A stretch of DNA of 64,000 bases from Acetobacter persici JCM 25330 (GTDB lineage: Bacteria > Pseudomonadota > Alphaproteobacteria > Acetobacterales > Acetobacteraceae), in assembly GCF_000613905.1 (NCBI RefSeq), contig NZ_BAJW01000004.1:20203-84202 (forward strand), written 5' to 3'. Of this stretch, positions 39,723 through 48,766 are shown piece after piece. The position numbers were made by a program, and so were the translations under genes. The first letter of the stretch is position 1. The number at the start of each line of letters is the position of its first letter. The notes under the pieces are model-generated. The model saw nothing but the letters and a program-made list of their open reading frames with translations, searched no databases and was not told the DNA's origin.

Positions 39723-41317
39723 TCACAGAAATGCCGTGATGAACGCTTCCAGCGTGTCTGCATCCTCCACAGGTTTATCACGGCGAATACGGGAAACGCG
39801 CGGAAAGCGCAGGGCGACCCCGCTTTTATGCCGTTTGGAATATTGCGCAGCATCAAACGCTATTTCCAGAACAAGACCATGTGCAACCTCGCGGACCGGA
39901 CCAAACCGTTTGGTGGTATGATCGCGCACCCATTTATCCAGAAACTTCAGCTCTTCATCCGTAAAGCCGGAATACGCCTTCCCGATCGGGACCAGTTCGC
40001 GCCTGTTTTCTACGGTGCGCCATAAGCCAAATGTATAGTCGGAGTAGAAGCTGCTGCGTTTTCCATGCCCGCGCTGAGCATACATCACCACAGCATCGAC
40101 AGTGAGTGGCTCACGCTTCCATTTCCACCACGGGCCGCGGGGCCGCCCCGGAACGTCGGGACTGTCTGCTTTTTTCAGCATCAGCCTTCAATTCCTTCGC
40201 TCCGTGCGGCATCACGGAGTTTGGCGAGGTCTCCGAAGTGTGTGAATGGAATGAGTTCAGACAGGATCATCCGGGACGGGTTCAGGCGTGCGTGCCAGCT
40301 TTCCAGTCGCTGCCGTCGTGTATCGAAGGGGAGACTGCGTAGGTCTTCTCCATCCTCGAACAGGATGTCGTATAAACGAATTCCGGCTGGCATATCCCGC
40401 AGCATGGATGCTGTCGGGGCTTTGCGGTTAAGGCGCTGCTGGAGGTCGGCAAAAGGAGCAACCGTGGTGCCATGCACAATCAGAAGTTCTCCGTCCAGCA
40501 CCACGTTACTGCCAAGATCCTGCATGATTGCCAAAATATCGGGAAAGGCTTTCCCAATGTCTTCCGCCGTGCGGGTATAAACACGCTCACCCTGAGCCGT
40601 GGAGACCAGCTGAACCCGGATACCATCCCATTTCCATTCCGCACGCCAGTCGGTGGGGTTCAGTGCGGTCAGGTCAATATTTTCCAGTGGCTGCGCCAGC
40701 ATCGGGGGGCAAAAAACCGGAGCGTCTTTTGCATCAGGCTTTGGTGCTTTTCCTTCTATCCACGCAAATAACGCTTCATAGGGAGGCTCAAGTCCATGCC
40801 AGACCTCCTCAATATCGTCCGGGGAGAGGGAGGCGATATTGGCGAGAGCCGTTTTGGCGAGCCGTGCCGAGGCACCCACACGGAGTGACCCGGTGATAAG
40901 TTTGAGAAGCGCATAGCGGGACGACGCATCGCAGGTATCCAGCCAGCCTCTTATCACGTCCGGGACCTCCGCTTTCGGAAGGCGTTCCAGCGTATGCACT
41001 ACCTCGGACAGGCTGGGGGCTGGCACGTCACCAGACTGCCCGGCTTCCGGACGCCAGATCAGAGCAACTGTTTCAGCAAGATCTCCAACGTAATCGTAAG
41101 ATAGAGCGAAAAGCTCAGGATCAATACGTTCCATCGCGAGAGCCCGCAGCATGGCAGGCTTAGCCGCGGCAAAGGAAAGGCTGCCCGCCATTGCGGCCAG
41201 TGCGTATCCCCGGTCCGGGTCGGGGGCCATGGTGAAATATTCTTTCAGCAGCGCCAGCTTCATAGTGCGGGATGGGGTGAAGGCCAGACGTTCCAGAAGT
41301 GTTGCAAATTCAATCAT
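39723..41317 (-). CDS. ATP-dependent DNA ligase of the ligase-associated repair cassette (frameshift near 40183)
   Basis: DNA ligase of ~530 aa. An N-terminal DNA-binding domain is followed by the nucleotidyltransferase motif I AEWKWDGIRVQL (Lys as AMP acceptor), DGELLIVHG (motif III-like) and RLYDILFEDGEDL, then a C-terminal OB domain in another frame (MLKKADSPDV...WWKWKREPLTVDAV). Adding one C in GGCTGATG near 40183 restores the join EGLMLKKA. This is the class often named cisplatin damage response ligase. It overlaps the exonuclease gene upstream and belongs with the divergent helicase and phosphoesterase. Confidence 0.88.
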
Positions 41318-42357
41318 GCGGGGTCTCCCTCTGGTACGTCTTCATCCTCGTCTTCGTAACCGATGAGCCGCAGGGCACGACCGTGAAGCTGCATTTTGCC
41401 CATAGCGTAAATCAGGGCGTCTTCCCGCCCATGTGTGACCCATATTTCCTGGGCACCCGTGGCCCGACATGTCCCAAGCAGGGCGTCCCAGTCGGCATGG
41501 TCACTGATGACAAGAGGGAGTTCAACCCCTCGCGCTTTCGCCCTCTGGCGCACATGCATCCAGCCTGACGCCAGACAGACCACAGGGTCCGGCAGGCGAC
41601 GGGCCCAGCGGTCCGCAATGGCGGAAGGAGGCGCCAGAACAATGCCACCGCGCATCTCTGCTTTTTGTGCAACAGTGGCGGATCGCAACTCTCCAAGGGG
41701 AATACCCAGACTTTCATACAGTCTGCACATGGGGAGAAGGGCACCATGTAGCCAGAGAGGATCATGATACCCGGCGTTCCGGAGAAGGGCGATCAGCCGC
41801 TGGCATTTCCCAAGGGCGTAACAGCCCACCACATGCGTACGATCGGGAAAGAGACGCACGTCATGCAGCAGTTTACCAATTTCATGAGCAGGGTTGGGTA
41901 ACCGGAAAACAGGCAGACCAAATGTCGCTTCCGTCACAAAAAGATCGCAGGGTACAACCTCAAACGGCGCACATGTCGGGTCCGGGGTGCGTTTATAGTC
42001 GCCGCTGACCACTGCCCGCTGCCCGCGATATTCCATGACAACCTGCGCGCTCCCCAGAACATGCCCGGCTGGTGCGAGCCAGAGTTGTACGTCCCCTACA
42101 GAAATAACCTGCCCATAGTGCAGTGGCCGCCGGGTGTGACCGGCTCGGCCTTCCCCCATCCGCAGATGCATAATGGCCAGTGTTTCAGGGGTGGCTGTCA
42201 CATGCGCATGGTTGGGTCTGGCATGATCGGAATGGCCGTGGGTGATAACGGCGTGCGCCACAGGCTGGAGGGGGTCGATATAAAAGGCGCCGGGTGCACA
42301 AAAGAGCCCTTCTGGTTTTAGTTCAAGCCAGTCCACCCGGTCATCTCCATCCGTCAT
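41314..42357 (-). CDS. Ligase-associated DNA exonuclease (metallo-beta-lactamase fold)
   Basis: Intact 347-aa MBL-fold nuclease of the YSH1/SNM1-like group. The metal motif is AVITHGHSDHARPNHAHV (HxHxDH), followed by APAGHVLGSAQVVME, VSGDYKRTPDPTC and a terminal ISDHADWDALL. It acts on DNA ends in the repair pathway with the ATP ligase, whose start overlaps its stop. It is divergent from the helicase with a 48-bp gap. Confidence 0.9.
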   Translation of the reverse strand: MTDGDDRVDWLELKPEGLFCAPGAFYIDPLQPVAHAVITHGHSDHARPNHAHVTATPETLAIMHLRMGEGRAGHTRRPLHYGQVISVGDVQLWLAPAGHVLGSAQVVMEYRGQRAVVSGDYKRTPDPTCAPFEVVPCDLFVTEATFGLPVFRLPNPAHEIGKLLHDVRLFPDRTHVVGCYALGKCQRLIALLRNAGYHDPLWLHGALLPMCRLYESLGIPLGELRSATVAQKAEMRGGIVLAPPSAIADRWARRLPDPVVCLASGWMHVRQRAKARGVELPLVISDHADWDALLGTCRATGAQEIWVTHGREDALIYAMGKMQLHGRALRLIGYEDEDEDVPEGDPA

Positions 42358-42405
42358 TCAGGAACAGGGAAAGAACCCCTCAGGCGTGCGTGCGTTCCTC
42401 AGAAC

Positions 42406-44823
42406 ATGAGCGAACATCTGCCGCACCGTTTCAAGGACTGGTTTTCCGGACAAGGGTGGTCGCCCCGCTCACACCAGCTTGCCATGCTTGAGGCGGCGCA
42501 TCAGGGAAAGTCCACGCTGCTTATCGCCCCAACAGGGGGCGGTAAGACACTGGCTGGCTTTTTACCAAGCCTGATAGACTTGGCAGATGGCACATATTCG
42601 GGATTGCACACCCTGTATGTCAGTCCGTTGAAAGCACTTTCAACCAATATTGCCCAAAGCCTGTCACGCCCCATCACGGATATGCATCTGCCGGTTCGGG
42701 CTGAGGTGCGGAGCGGGGACACGTCTGGAGCGCGCCGGAAAAAACAACAGAAAAACCCGCCGCATATCTTGCTGACAACACCGGAAAGTCTGGCGCTTCT
42801 CCTCTCCTACCCTGATGCCGCAAAGTATTTTTCCACTCTGCGTGTTCTGATTATTGATGAAGTCCACGCATTAGCGGGTACCAAGCGGGGAGATCAGCTG
42901 GCTCTGTGTGCAAGGCGCCTGCATCTGTTTTCGCCAGAGCTGCGCGTTAACGGCTTATCAGCGACTGTGGCGCACCCGTCTGCCATGGCCGCATGGGTTT
43001 CCCCTACAGGCAAAGCGTCTGGTGTTCATCTGGTCAAAGCGGAAGCCGGGGTGCGCCCGGAGGTGCATGTTCTTTTACCAGATAAGCAGGGGTATCTTCC
43101 CTGGGCGGGCCGCATGGGGCTAGGCAGTGCAACTGCTATTCTGACGGAGATTGCCCACGCCCATCTTACCATCGTTTTTGTCAACAGCCGGGCGCAGGCG
43201 GAACTGCTCTTTCAGGCCTTGTGGAAAGAGAATGGAGATAATCTGCCGATCGGTCTGCATCATGGCAGTCTTGACGTAGCCCACCGCACCAAGGTGGAAG
43301 AGGCTATGGCGCAGGGCACGCTGAGGGCCGTCATCGCCACGTCCTCTCTGGATCTCGGGCTGGACTGGGGGGCTGTAGACCAGATTATTCAGGTGGGTGC
43401 ACCTAAACAGATTTCCCGTCTGACACAAAGGGTTGGCCGGGCCAATCACCGGATGGATGAGCCCTCGCGTGCATTGCTGGCGCCCGCTAACCGGTTTGAG
43501 GTGCTGGAATGCGAAGCCGCCCGAAAAGCCGTACTCCGGCATGAACTTGACGGAGAGCCACCACGCGCCGGTGCTCTGGATGTTCTGGCCCAGCATGTCA
43601 TGATTACCGCGTGCACAGGCCCGTTTTCTCCAGATGCTCTGTATGAAGAAATCAGGCTCTGTGCTCCGTACAGCCAGATCACCCGCGCGGATTTCGACAA
43701 GGTCATACGATTTGTAGAGGATGGCGGGTATGCGTTGCAGGCTTATGAGCGCCATCAGCGTCTGGTTCGGGATTCAACGGGGCAGCTCTGTGTGCGCACT
43801 GAGCGGATTATCCGGCAATTCCGCATGAATATCGGAACGATTGTTGATACGCCCATGTTGCGTGTTAAATCCCGGCGCGGAAAAACCTTTGGAGAAATCG
43901 ACGAATATTTCGCATCCATGCTTGTGCCGGGGGATACGTTTTTTCTGGGCGGCGAATTACTGGAGTTTCTGGGCTTGCACGAAACCACCGTGCAGGCTGC
44001 GCGTGGCCGGGGGAAAGACCCGCGGGTGCCTGTCTACGGAGGGAATCAGCTTTCCATTTCGCCCGGTCTGGCAAGGCATGTCCGTGAGATCCTGCATGAG
44101 CCTTCAGCATGGGGCGTCTTGCCGAAGCCGGTTCAGGACTGGCTGGCTCTACAGGCACAGCGCTCACGTTTGCCAGCACCGGATAATTTTCTGGTTGAGA
44201 CATTTCCTCATAAAGGCTGGCACTATATCGTGGCATATCCTTTTGAAGGACGAAATGCCCACCAGACTCTGGGCCTTTTACTGACGAAGACGCTTGAAGA
44301 GTCTGGAAAAGGCCCGTTAGGCTTTGTCGCAAATGACTACATGATTGCCTGCTGGTGTGTTCACCCGACGGGCTCTATGGCTGAATTGTTCAGTCAGGAT
44401 CTTCTGCAAGGGAACCTGACTGACTGGCTTGCTGAAAGTGCGATGCTGCGCCGGACCTTCCGGGACGTTGCCATTATTGCCGGATTGATCGAGCGGAATT
44501 ATCCCGGACGGGAAAAAAACCGACGCCAGATGACGGTAAGCAGTGACCTGCTTTATGACGTCCTTCGGAAATATGACCCGGACCATATTCTTTTGCAGGC
44601 CACATGGCGGCAGGCGCAGGAAGGCCTGACTGACCTCAAGCGCCTGTCAGATATGCTGGACCGTATTCAGGGGCGGATTGAGCATGTGAGCCTCTCCCAT
44701 GTGTCACCCCTTGCGGTCCCGGTTTTGCTGGAACAGGGTAAAGAAAAAATACGGGGCGGCGAGGGGGAGGATTATCTTCTGACAGAAGCGGATAAACTTT
44801 ATGCACTGGCAGAAAAGGCATGA
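42406..44823 (+). CDS. Ligase-associated DEXH-box helicase (Lhr-type)
   Basis: Intact 805-aa superfamily 2 helicase. Motif I is APTGGGKTLAGFLPSL, motif II IIDEVHALAGTKRGD, motif III SATVAHP, motif V/VI region ATSSLDLGLDWGAVDQIIQV and LTQRVGRANHRMD. A winged-helix and Lhr C-terminal extension follow. It probably unwinds or remodels 3'-tailed DNA in the repair cassette. Its end overlaps the next gene by ATGA. Confidence 0.92.
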   Translation: MSEHLPHRFKDWFSGQGWSPRSHQLAMLEAAHQGKSTLLIAPTGGGKTLAGFLPSLIDLADGTYSGLHTLYVSPLKALSTNIAQSLSRPITDMHLPVRAEVRSGDTSGARRKKQQKNPPHILLTTPESLALLLSYPDAAKYFSTLRVLIIDEVHALAGTKRGDQLALCARRLHLFSPELRVNGLSATVAHPSAMAAWVSPTGKASGVHLVKAEAGVRPEVHVLLPDKQGYLPWAGRMGLGSATAILTEIAHAHLTIVFVNSRAQAELLFQALWKENGDNLPIGLHHGSLDVAHRTKVEEAMAQGTLRAVIATSSLDLGLDWGAVDQIIQVGAPKQISRLTQRVGRANHRMDEPSRALLAPANRFEVLECEAARKAVLRHELDGEPPRAGALDVLAQHVMITACTGPFSPDALYEEIRLCAPYSQITRADFDKVIRFVEDGGYALQAYERHQRLVRDSTGQLCVRTERIIRQFRMNIGTIVDTPMLRVKSRRGKTFGEIDEYFASMLVPGDTFFLGGELLEFLGLHETTVQAARGRGKDPRVPVYGGNQLSISPGLARHVREILHEPSAWGVLPKPVQDWLALQAQRSRLPAPDNFLVETFPHKGWHYIVAYPFEGRNAHQTLGLLLTKTLEESGKGPLGFVANDYMIACWCVHPTGSMAELFSQDLLQGNLTDWLAESAMLRRTFRDVAIIAGLIERNYPGREKNRRQMTVSSDLLYDVLRKYDPDHILLQATWRQAQEGLTDLKRLSDMLDRIQGRIEHVSLSHVSPLAVPVLLEQGKEKIRGGEGEDYLLTEADKLYALAEKA

Positions 44824-45485
44824 ACTTCCGGGAAATCACACTGGCAGAGCAGCAACTGTGGCTTCTGCCCGGCGGTGCCGTTTTTCTGCCGGAGACAGAA
44901 ACGCTTGTGGTGGCGGACCTGCATCTTGGAAAAGGAACATCTGCCCGGTCGCGCGGCTTACTGCTGCCCCCGGGGGATACCGTTGCAACCCTCGAAAAAC
45001 TTTCAAAACTACTGGATATGTATGCACCGCAACGTCTGATAGCGCTTGGAGATAGCTTTCATGATGGTCAGGCGGGAGACCGCCTGCTGGATGCAGAAAA
45101 AACGCGGCTTGAAGCCATAACGCGGGCCACACCCATAATCTGGGTCGCGGGGAACCACGATGTACTTCCGGTTTCTGGTCTGACTGGCACATGGGTTGAA
45201 GAATGCCAGTTGGGCAATCTGGTTCTCAGGCATATCCCCTCGCTGTGTGTTTCTGGCGGCAAAGGAGAACTGGCGGGCCATCTGCATCCCAAAATCAGGA
45301 TGCGGATTAAAGGACACACAATAACCCGACCGTGTTTCATAATAAGAACCGAACGCCTTATTTTACCAGCCTTCGGGGCGTACACAGGCGGTTTAAGCAT
45401 TTCCGACCCGGCTTTCGTCAGATTGTTCCCTCAAGGTTCTGCTGTTTATGTCTGGGGTGCTGAACAAATTTATCGTGTAACTTAG
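44820..45485 (+). CDS. pdeM: Ligase-associated endonuclease PdeM (calcineurin-like phosphoesterase)
   Basis: Intact 221-aa metallophosphoesterase. Motifs in order are VVADLHLGKGTSARSRG, ALGDSFHDG, WVAGNHD and GELAGHLHPKIR, which together give the two-metal centre. It completes the four-gene repair set (ligase, exonuclease, helicase, PdeM). The start overlaps the helicase stop, so both are translated together. Confidence 0.9.
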   Translation: MNFREITLAEQQLWLLPGGAVFLPETETLVVADLHLGKGTSARSRGLLLPPGDTVATLEKLSKLLDMYAPQRLIALGDSFHDGQAGDRLLDAEKTRLEAITRATPIIWVAGNHDVLPVSGLTGTWVEECQLGNLVLRHIPSLCVSGGKGELAGHLHPKIRMRIKGHTITRPCFIIRTERLILPAFGAYTGGLSISDPAFVRLFPQGSAVYVWGAEQIYRVT

Positions 45486-45706
45486 AGCCTATGAAGATTT
45501 TTTCTGGCGACTTTGCAAAGTGGACGGATTGAGGCTTCCTGCAAGGATCAGTCCGATATCAGTTCCGAAGATGAGATGTTTAGCATTCCGTATTGACGGC
45601 CTAAGACGATACGGAACACCATCATCATGATCTATCGAAGGGGTTCAAGTGCATTTGGGATAAGACAAAACTAAAAAATCAGTTTTGCTAGAAAATAATT
45701 GCATGG
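45486..45706. other. Non-coding region with two hairpins
   Basis: No gene is seen. There is an 8-bp inverted repeat, TTCCGTAT/ATACGGAA at 45586-45593 and 45609-45616, and a 7-bp one, CAAAACT/AGTTTTG at 45666-45687 with an A-rich loop. Either may end transcription of pdeM or of the minus-strand fragment that follows. The base composition changes here from the repair cassette to the phage-derived region. Confidence 0.4.
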
Positions 45707-46000
45707 CTATGGCAAACGACTTTCTACAACGTCTCTTGTTTTGCGCTGAATGCTCCAGATCACTCTACGTTGCTGATAATCCCAGTCAAAAGCCTGACCG
45801 TTTTTTGCCATCGGGATAGTCCGGATATACTGGAGCGGCCAACCCGTTTTAGGAAAAGTCAGCACGTACATTTTCTGCCTGCTGCGTCCTGTAACATACA
45901 GAAAATTATTCTGTTTCCAGCATCTAAAAGGATGTGTGGTCTGGCTACGAACGTAGCCGGGAGCAACAATGAAGCGTACCGTGTCTATTGAAACGTGTGG
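45707..46000 (-). pseudogene. C-terminal fragment of an unidentified protein
   Basis: The last ~95 residues of a minus-strand frame look protein-like: APGYVRSQTTHPFRCWKQNN, FLYVTGRSRQKMYVLTFPK, TGWPLQYIRTIPMAKNGQAF and DWDYQQRRVIWSIQRK, ending SRLP. The aromatic, alternating pattern suggests beta-strands. Further upstream the same frame overlaps a phage gene on the other strand and loses this character, so I read it as the 3' part of a host gene cut by the phage insertion. The left limit of the fragment is approximate and no family is recognised. Confidence 0.4.
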
Positions 46001-46059
46001 AAGACGCGCCTTCCCATGGCTTTTCGTTGTTCGGCTATGCTTAATCTCAGTCAGGTGCA

Positions 46060-46199
46060 GGTGTTTGTGTAAGCTTAGACTAGTAGAGGGCGTAAACAAG
46101 AACTGGCTTTGCAAACTGGTCAAGGGCATTGAGCATATGAAAGCCCACGATACGGACGTTGCCCACGGACGTTCAAAAACTGATTGGAACACACCATGA
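46060..46199 (+). pseudogene. 3' remnant of a phage gene
   Basis: The open frame reads VNKNWLCKLVKGIEHMKAHD and TDVAHGRSKTDWNTP, then stops at TGA 46197-46199, overlapping the next start by ATGA. The helical, charged sequence looks like the C-terminus of a phage late protein whose 5' part is missing. The upstream limit cannot be fixed. Function unknown. Confidence 0.35.
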
Positions 46200-46516
46200 C
46201 CACGGTTGCCACCAACTCTCACGCTATCACTCCGCTCGTCATTGCTGGTGAGGATCTGTTTGAGACTCTGAGCGGCAAGCCGCTGAGTGAGGACGCTACA
46301 AAGATCAGCACAGGGGTTACTGCTCTGCTGGACGGCTTGTTCCCGGTCCTCACACAGAATGTGAGCTTCGATCTGGATGGTGTAATGACCGGCTCCACTA
46401 AGATTTTGAGCGGACTTAATACTGTTCTTGGTGCGGCCAGAAGTAAGGTTGCGCGGGGGCTGGACTTATCGCAGAGTTTGCCTACTCAGACTGCAAGTGT
46501 TTCCAGCGGAGTATGA
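46196..46516 (+). CDS. Small phage protein upstream of spanin-like genes
   Basis: Protein of 106 aa starting at ATG 46196 and translationally coupled on both sides. It has two amphipathic to weakly hydrophobic stretches (GVTALLDGLFPVLTQNVSF, STKILSGLNTVLGAARSKV) but no clear transmembrane helix and no signal peptide. Its place before a membrane-anchored coiled-coil protein and a small lipoprotein suggests a phage lysis or end-of-tail module. I do not recognise the family. Confidence 0.5.
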   Translation: MTTVATNSHAITPLVIAGEDLFETLSGKPLSEDATKISTGVTALLDGLFPVLTQNVSFDLDGVMTGSTKILSGLNTVLGAARSKVARGLDLSQSLPTQTASVSSGV

Positions 46517-46746
46517 TGGCTTATTTCTGGTGGGGGCTGGCAGTCGGCACGATTGCCAGCCTCATCTGGCTTGTGGTCTACGCGAACAGAGCAGGCCGTA
46601 ACGCACAGAGCGTACAAGCCACTCAGCAGGCAGTAAAAGATGCCCAAATCGTGTCTGGTGTGCAGGCTAACATGGCCAAGGCGCAGGCTGACGGCCCGCA
46701 GGATAAAGATCAGCTTCTGGAGCGTCTGGATGCTGGAACGGGATAA
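46513..46746 (+). CDS. Spanin-like/holin-like small membrane protein
   Basis: Protein of 77 aa with an N-terminal membrane helix (YFWWGLAVGTIASLIWLVVY) followed by a charged Gln/Ala-rich helix (QSVQATQQAVKDAQIVSGV) and a hydrophilic tail. This is the architecture of an inner-membrane spanin (Rz type), though short. It overlaps the preceding gene by ATGA and is followed 7 bp later by a lipoprotein, as in Rz/Rz1 pairs. Confidence 0.5.
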   Translation: MMAYFWWGLAVGTIASLIWLVVYANRAGRNAQSVQATQQAVKDAQIVSGVQANMAKAQADGPQDKDQLLERLDAGTG

Positions 46747-46753
46747 TTTCTAA

Positions 46754-47026
46754 ATGCCAAAGAATATTGAAGAAATAAGCGAGACAGTTAGAAAATCGCT
46801 ATTCATTGGAATTGTTTTTGGCGGCCTTTTTACGTTGTCTCTGGCCGCGTGTTCCTCGCCGCCTCTCAAAATAGTCTGTCCCGAGGTCGTGCCATGGACG
46901 GCTGAATTTCAACATCAGATAGCAGACGAAATCAGAGCCAATCCAAATCTCGTCGCATTGCCAGAGATTGCGCGACAGGATGTAACACTGCGGGATCAGG
47001 TGAGAGCGTGTCAGAAGGAGAAATGA
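46754..47026 (+). CDS. Small phage lipoprotein (outer spanin-like)
   Basis: Protein of 90 aa. A basic N-terminus precedes the hydrophobic stretch SLFIGIVFGGLFTLSLAAC, whose end LSLAAC is a lipobox; the mature lipoprotein would be ~55 residues (SSPPLKIVCPEVVPWTAEFQ and on). Together with the preceding membrane protein it may form a two-component spanin that disrupts the outer membrane at lysis. This pair is all that clearly remains of the late end of this second phage. Confidence 0.55.
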   Translation: MPKNIEEISETVRKSLFIGIVFGGLFTLSLAACSSPPLKIVCPEVVPWTAEFQHQIADEIRANPNLVALPEIARQDVTLRDQVRACQKEK

Positions 47027-47094
47027 AGTCATGGTTGTATCCCACGGGACCACTAAACCAATTGTGGACAACCCAAATTTCTCTGGAATATCAA

Positions 47095-47145
47095 TGGTGT
47101 CCCGTACGGGATTCCAACCCGTGTTGCCGCCGTGAGAGGGCGATA
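47095..47145 (-). tRNA. tRNA-Glu(CTC)-like 3' fragment, probably an attachment-site remnant
   Basis: Read on the minus strand, the sequence contains an anticodon arm CGCC-CTCTCAC-GGCG (anticodon CTC), a T arm ACGGG-TTGGAAT-CCCGT, an acceptor 3' strand ACGGGAC, then A and CCA. The T loop has TTGGAAT where TTCGAAT is expected, and no matching GTCCCGT 5' acceptor strand is found within 80 bases. It is therefore not an intact tRNA gene but a 3' half, the usual att site of temperate phages. It lies directly after the spanin-like genes. Confidence 0.5.
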
Positions 47146-47489
47146 AGTAGTAGCTAACTGGCTGGGTATTTCCGTTTAAATTGTTGATAATAAGGAATTT
47201 GATATCACTGACTATCACTGGCTGCAACAGGACATCACATCAGGGTGGGCCCAATTTGGGCCCAAAACGTTGCCGCCCTGACCTATTATCCAACACTCTT
47301 TCTCTGGAGTAATAGGATAGAGACGGATCACAAGATCCTGACCTGTTGGAGATCGTTATGCTCGAATGCGCTCGCCACACGCTGGATCTCCGCGGGCCGG
47401 GCACCGACTTGGAGAGTTCGAATAACCTTTGATTGATTTCCCTTTTGCCTGATTTCTGGTTTTAGCGAGTTGATTGATGGTTCGTGGAC
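47146..47489. other. Non-coding phage/IS junction with a GGGCCCAA palindrome
   Basis: About 340 bp without a credible gene; the open frames here are short and unlike any family I know. A 9-1-9 palindrome, TGGGCCCAA-T-TTGGGCCCA, lies at 47246-47264. It could be a remnant of phage integration or regulatory DNA between the tRNA fragment and the IS element. Confidence 0.4.
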
Positions 47490-48679
47490 CTGATTTTCAC
47501 TCTGCATATTAAGCGGAGAGAGGGTCTCATGCCCTGGATTGCCACGCGGCGGCGTTAATCCGCTCCAGGCGGAGAAAGCGGCGCATATTATAGACGATAT
47601 TTGCCAGCCCGATCCTCATGGTGGCTCGCGTGATACCCACGGTTCGTATGAACAGCCCCGTCTGTGACTTCTGATCAGCAAAAACATGCTCGACACGCGA
47701 CCGGATAACGGATTTTCCTGCATTCGATTTCTGGATATGTCGTAGCATCGGCTTGAGATGAGGCTTTTTCCTGTGAACCTTCGAGACAAAGCCATGCTTT
47801 TCCATAAAGGCCTCATTGGCTTTTGAACGGTAGGCTGTATCTGCCCAGACATCAGACGCCGTATTGCTGCGATCAAGAAGCCCCTCACGTAGCCCGGCGC
47901 CATCGCTGGCAGCGGCATCCGTCGTCTTCCATTTGCGGATCATCCGAAATTTCCGGTCGATGGAAATATGCGGTTTATAGCCAAAGAAAGGGATGGCGAG
48001 ATCCGTAGACGGGATCGTCCCGTCATCCTGACGCTTTGCTTTGGTGAATTTCAGCGTCCATCGCGCATGGCGATCTTTATGGGACAGCTTTGACGGCTTG
48101 TCCAGCCAATCCTGTGGGATCCGTCCTTCCCGCAGATCGGCCTTCTCCTCATTGGTATTACGCTGCTTTAGGGCCGCTACCAGTGTAGCGTTCAGGATCT
48201 GGCCTGACATGGGGAGATCACCGGCATTCCGCAGGGTCGCATCAAAGCGGTTGAACAAAACATCAATTGCTCCCGCCTGTGTCAGACGTTCCCTGAACAG
48301 CCAGATGGTTTTGGCATCAGGCACACGGTCCGACAGCCCCAGACCTAAAAAGCGCATGAAGGAGAGACGGTCATTGATCAGGTATTCCGTCCGTTCATCG
48401 GACAGAGTGTTCAGCGTCTGGATGACCAGAATTTTGAACATCAGCACAGGATCAAACGGAGGACGCCCGCCCTTGCTTCCATCTGCATAGGCCAGTGCCT
48501 TGGTCAGCTCCGGACGGAACACCTCAAAAGCTACAGTCCAGGAAAATGCTTCAAGTTGGTCACCAAGCCCGCTCAAACGAGCAAGCCGCTCTTCAACATC
48601 AAAGAAACCAGGCTGCGTCATCTTCCATACTCCAATCAACGCAGGAAAAATGAAATCACAAAGGCAGACTGAAAACCAG
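47490..48679 (-). mobile_element. IS5-family insertion sequence (approximate ends)
   Basis: The element is defined by imperfect inverted repeats, CTGATTTTCACTCTGC at 47490-47505 and GCAGACTGAAAACCAG at 48664-48679 (14 of 16 positions match), enclosing one transposase gene. The repeats may extend a few bases outward. I cannot identify a certain target duplication. A short hairpin GAGGGTTT/AAACCCTC follows the right repeat. Confidence 0.7.
47527..48639 (-). CDS. IS5-family transposase with first catalytic Asp replaced by Asn
   Basis: Transposase of ~364-370 aa (preferred start MTQPGFFDVEERLARL, a few codons inside the frame). Family segments are FDPVLMFKILVIQTLNTLSD, GLGLSDRVPDAKTIWLFRE, IPFFGYKPHISIDRKF, DVWADTAYRSKANE (second Asp) and SRVEHVFADQKSQ (Glu). 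Where IS5 relatives have DATLV as the first Asp of the DDE triad, this copy reads ILNATLVAALKQRN, with codon AAC. If read correctly, the enzyme should be inactive. The frame is otherwise complete. Confidence 0.88.
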   Translation of the reverse strand: MIGVWKMTQPGFFDVEERLARLSGLGDQLEAFSWTVAFEVFRPELTKALAYADGSKGGRPPFDPVLMFKILVIQTLNTLSDERTEYLINDRLSFMRFLGLGLSDRVPDAKTIWLFRERLTQAGAIDVLFNRFDATLRNAGDLPMSGQILNATLVAALKQRNTNEEKADLREGRIPQDWLDKPSKLSHKDRHARWTLKFTKAKRQDDGTIPSTDLAIPFFGYKPHISIDRKFRMIRKWKTTDAAASDGAGLREGLLDRSNTASDVWADTAYRSKANEAFMEKHGFVSKVHRKKPHLKPMLRHIQKSNAGKSVIRSRVEHVFADQKSQTGLFIRTVGITRATMRIGLANIVYNMRRFLRLERINAAAWQSRA

Positions 48680-48766
48680 AGGGTTTTTCAAACCCTCCAG
48701 GTGATATTTGTGCAACAAAGTAGGTTCTGAGCCGAAAAAGTATTGAAATTATTTTCTGAGCTGACG

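Noticed and set aside
47095..47170. Intact tRNA gene
   Set aside because: The 5' acceptor strand and a normal D arm are missing and the T loop is altered.
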